Shown here piece by piece: positions 34,203 to 36,356 of a stretch of 36,356 nt of DNA. The position numbers and the translations under genes were made by a program. The notes under the pieces are model-generated. The model was not told the DNA's origin and did no database searches. It was given only the letters and a program-made list of their open reading frames with translations. The stretch lies in assembly GCA_000310025.1 (NCBI GenBank), contig FN648446.1, positions 32,305-68,660 on the forward strand, written 5' to 3'. Numbering within the stretch: position 1 is the stretch's first letter; each line of letters starts with the position of its first letter. This DNA is from Ectocarpus siliculosus. Taxonomy: Eukaryota; Sar; Phaeophyceae; Ectocarpales; Ectocarpaceae.

Positions 34203-36309
34203 CGGAACACTAATTGGCTTTCTAGGCGAAGCCTGCTGCTGCCTTCGTCAATGTTGAGCGAACCTCTTCCTACATTATCCGAGGACGTGACGAGTGTCCC
34301 AAGGTTCTTTCTTGTCCACAGTGGGTCAAGGAGACCTCGGGGCCAACGGCAGTCCGGTTGTTTCCGTAGCAAGAACAACGACCAAACGACAGCGACCCTA
34401 CAAAAAACACACTTAGTACTTCCAACAATCGGATACTCGCACGAGACGAGACGAGGCCAACGACACGAATCACATGAATCAAATAGCTAGTACCCCCGGT
34501 GTGCTGTGTGCATGCCGAGGGGTCGGATAACAGCCCAGCAGCCTCGCAAAGCCCCCCCTGCTTCCTTTTACCCCCCCGCCCCCACAAACCAAGAAGCGGG
34601 GGGCAAAGCATGCCCGAGAAACAAAACCGCCATCATCTACATTCATTTCAGGGATGGCAGCAGCGCACAACACGATTGGGCATCCATCCTACAGCCAAGC
34701 CCGTGGGTGCAGAGGGACGTCAAGGCCCGAACCCCCTCGCGAGAAAAAAAAAAAAACATGCCTAACCAAGGTGTCGCTAATTCGAAAGCAGAACAAAACG
34801 CTTTGCATTCGCTACACGCCTGCCCTCTCTCCCGGAATCAAAAATTGTTTCTCACGCCCGACCACCACAAGGATCATCGGCCACAACACAGGAGAGCGTA
34901 ATGCCAGCTCGAGTCGGTGGGCGGTGGTCAAGCGCAGCAGCACGGCAAGAACGAGGAGGGTGTGAAGGGGACGATGACGATGTTGTGGCCGAGGGTCTAT
35001 ACCCCAAGACGGCATACGGAGACGGGAGAACGACGAGAAAAAGAAGATTGGTTCGTCCTTCCAATACCCAAAAAAGCTAGTTCATGTCAGTCACCTGAAA
35101 AATAAGCTCCCGCATCCCTCACCACAAAAGGTAAATAATGTACACGAGGAGAAGGGTCCAAAGACGCCTTCTTCCCACCCGCCCTACACAAAAACCATGC
35201 AATCCCGATCCTATACCCTCCCTCCACCCCGCCTGAAAAGACACAGGCACCTACAGGAGCGGACACGGGACGGAACTGTTGACAAAACACGACAACATCA
35301 CGACCGTTTCTTGTCCTGGCCCCACGTGAGCATCAGAGTCACAAATTCGGAGGCGGGGTTGCGAGGTCAGGTTTTCCGGACATTTCGCAGTCGTTTTCAT
35401 GAAAAGACGTCGCGAGAGACTGCATCCAAAAGCTGCACAAGTCTCGGGGCCATACTTTCCCTCGGACAACCAACCACCCAGCTACTTTCATGATCATCAA
35501 AAATCGAACGTCAACGACCGCGCTGAGCTTGGGCACCAAAATTGCGAGCCTTTGTTCGCTACTTCGAATGCCCTCCCTCCCCTACCCCGGTTTGACTCCT
35601 ACAAGATTGGGCGACAACAGCAACGCTGCGATTTCGCCGGGTGTGCTCCTTCTCAAGAGAAAAAACATTCCCGCCCCTCACCTCGGAATTTTTCGCCTAA
35701 AGCTGGGTCGCTTCCTTGCTACAATCCAATCTCATCATTGGGGCGTGTTCCCATCGACATACAAAAACTCTTGCGTGCGCATACTAGATAATCAAGGCCT
35801 CGCGGTCTCGCACGACAAATCCCTCGCGCGAACGAGAGCTGGTGCAGAAAGCAAGCGCGCGCACTCATCCATCAATATTATCTAAAGCAACACTATCTGA
35901 AAACAGCGATCAAGACCACCTTTTTGGGCAGGCGAATGCATATGCTTCTTCCTCTTTTTGTCTTCCCCCGTATTCGCAACGATGCCTGCCCTATTTTCTT
36001 TCGCCCCCAACAGCAGTCACGGGCTGCAAAAAATCAAACTCCCTTCGAATGAAGGGTTACAAGTAAACGAAAGAAGAGAAACAGCATACATTTCAGTTCA
36101 GCACCATCTACCTCACTGGCGCGGGACGACAAGTCATCATCCGCTGCCAACATCCTTGCCAGACAACTACAACGTCTGGCGTAGCAGACCCAATCCCCAC
36201 CCCCATTCCCAGTCCCACGCACGTCTTTTGGACCACAATCGGGCGAGAAAAACAAGCAAGCAATCAAGAGATGCCTGCCTCGCACGCAGGAGAGAAGAGG
36301 GAGGGATTC

Positions 36310-36311
<2 letters not shown>
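32023..36311. other. no gene recognised, 4.3 kb
   Basis: Downstream of the rubredoxin gene. Many short open frames exist on both strands, the longest a 155-codon one at 34023-34490 driven partly by an AGC microsatellite. None has a recognisable domain or a phase-matched exon chain. It may contain UTR or introns of a gene beyond the right edge. Confidence 0.4.
34170..34201. repeat. AGC microsatellite
   Basis: Nearly eleven AGC units after a run of A. It gives poly-Ser, poly-Leu or similar runs in overlapping frames, so it inflates open-frame length here. Confidence 0.95.

Positions 36312-36340
<29 letters not shown>
36312..36340. repeat. 29-bp poly-G run
   Basis: Uninterrupted G run near the window's right edge. 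Its length is probably unreliable as sequenced. Confidence 0.9.
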
Positions 36341-36341
<1 letters not shown>

Positions 36342-36356
36342 TTGGCCTCCGATTTT

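Noticed and set aside
36312-36340. Poly-G run as a telomere or functional G-quadruplex
   Set aside because: Pure homopolymer without a telomere repeat; more likely a slippage or sequencing feature.

Overview
The window looks like nuclear DNA of a photosynthetic heterokont, most likely a brown alga of the Ectocarpus type. The reasons are roughly balanced base composition, genes split into many small exons with GT-AG introns of 0.2-2.3 kb, CAG microsatellites in introns, genes on both strands, and a plastid-targeted rubredoxin whose presequence has a heterokont-style signal peptide and an 'AGAF' cleavage motif. Species assignment is inference; nothing bacterial, organellar or viral was seen. 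No single open reading frame covers a gene, so I assembled gene models by hand from splice sites, reading-frame phase and protein similarity.

Layout. 1-3853: tandem satellite of about 116 bp (about 30 copies) split by a solo LTR (1456-1954) with a target-site duplication. 3854-6430: no firm gene; a perfect 38-bp tRNA-like direct repeat 1.34 kb apart, hairpins, two weak coding candidates. 6430-7184: cluster of a 12-bp palindrome (CTTCCATGGAAG; 13 exact copies plus variants) with unrelated spacers; the same 12-mer lies in the satellite unit. 7190-10654: mostly featureless, with one copy (8982-9341) of a segment repeated at 16966-17360. 10655-16388, minus: a 12-exon gene for a membrane protein with an N-terminal three-helix part, a central coiled coil and a Ser/Thr/Ala-rich tail. 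18315-21655, plus: TRIP4/ASC-1-type C2HC5 zinc-finger protein, interrupted by a false assembly gap. 21656-23739: intergenic, with degenerate repeats. 23740-27837, minus: six-exon mitochondrial-carrier-family protein with a 13-nt microexon. 28124-32022, plus: plastid rubredoxin with a C-terminal membrane anchor (RBD1/RubA type), divergent from the carrier across 286 bp. 32023-36356: no gene recognised.

The genes do not form a functional pathway. They are ordinary eukaryotic neighbours with plausible roles in ribosome quality control or transcription (TRIP4), organelle metabolite transport (carrier) and photosystem assembly (rubredoxin). The least explained items are the palindrome cluster with its link to the satellite, the novel membrane/coiled-coil gene, and the duplicated 0.36-kb segment with mainly frame-preserving indels.
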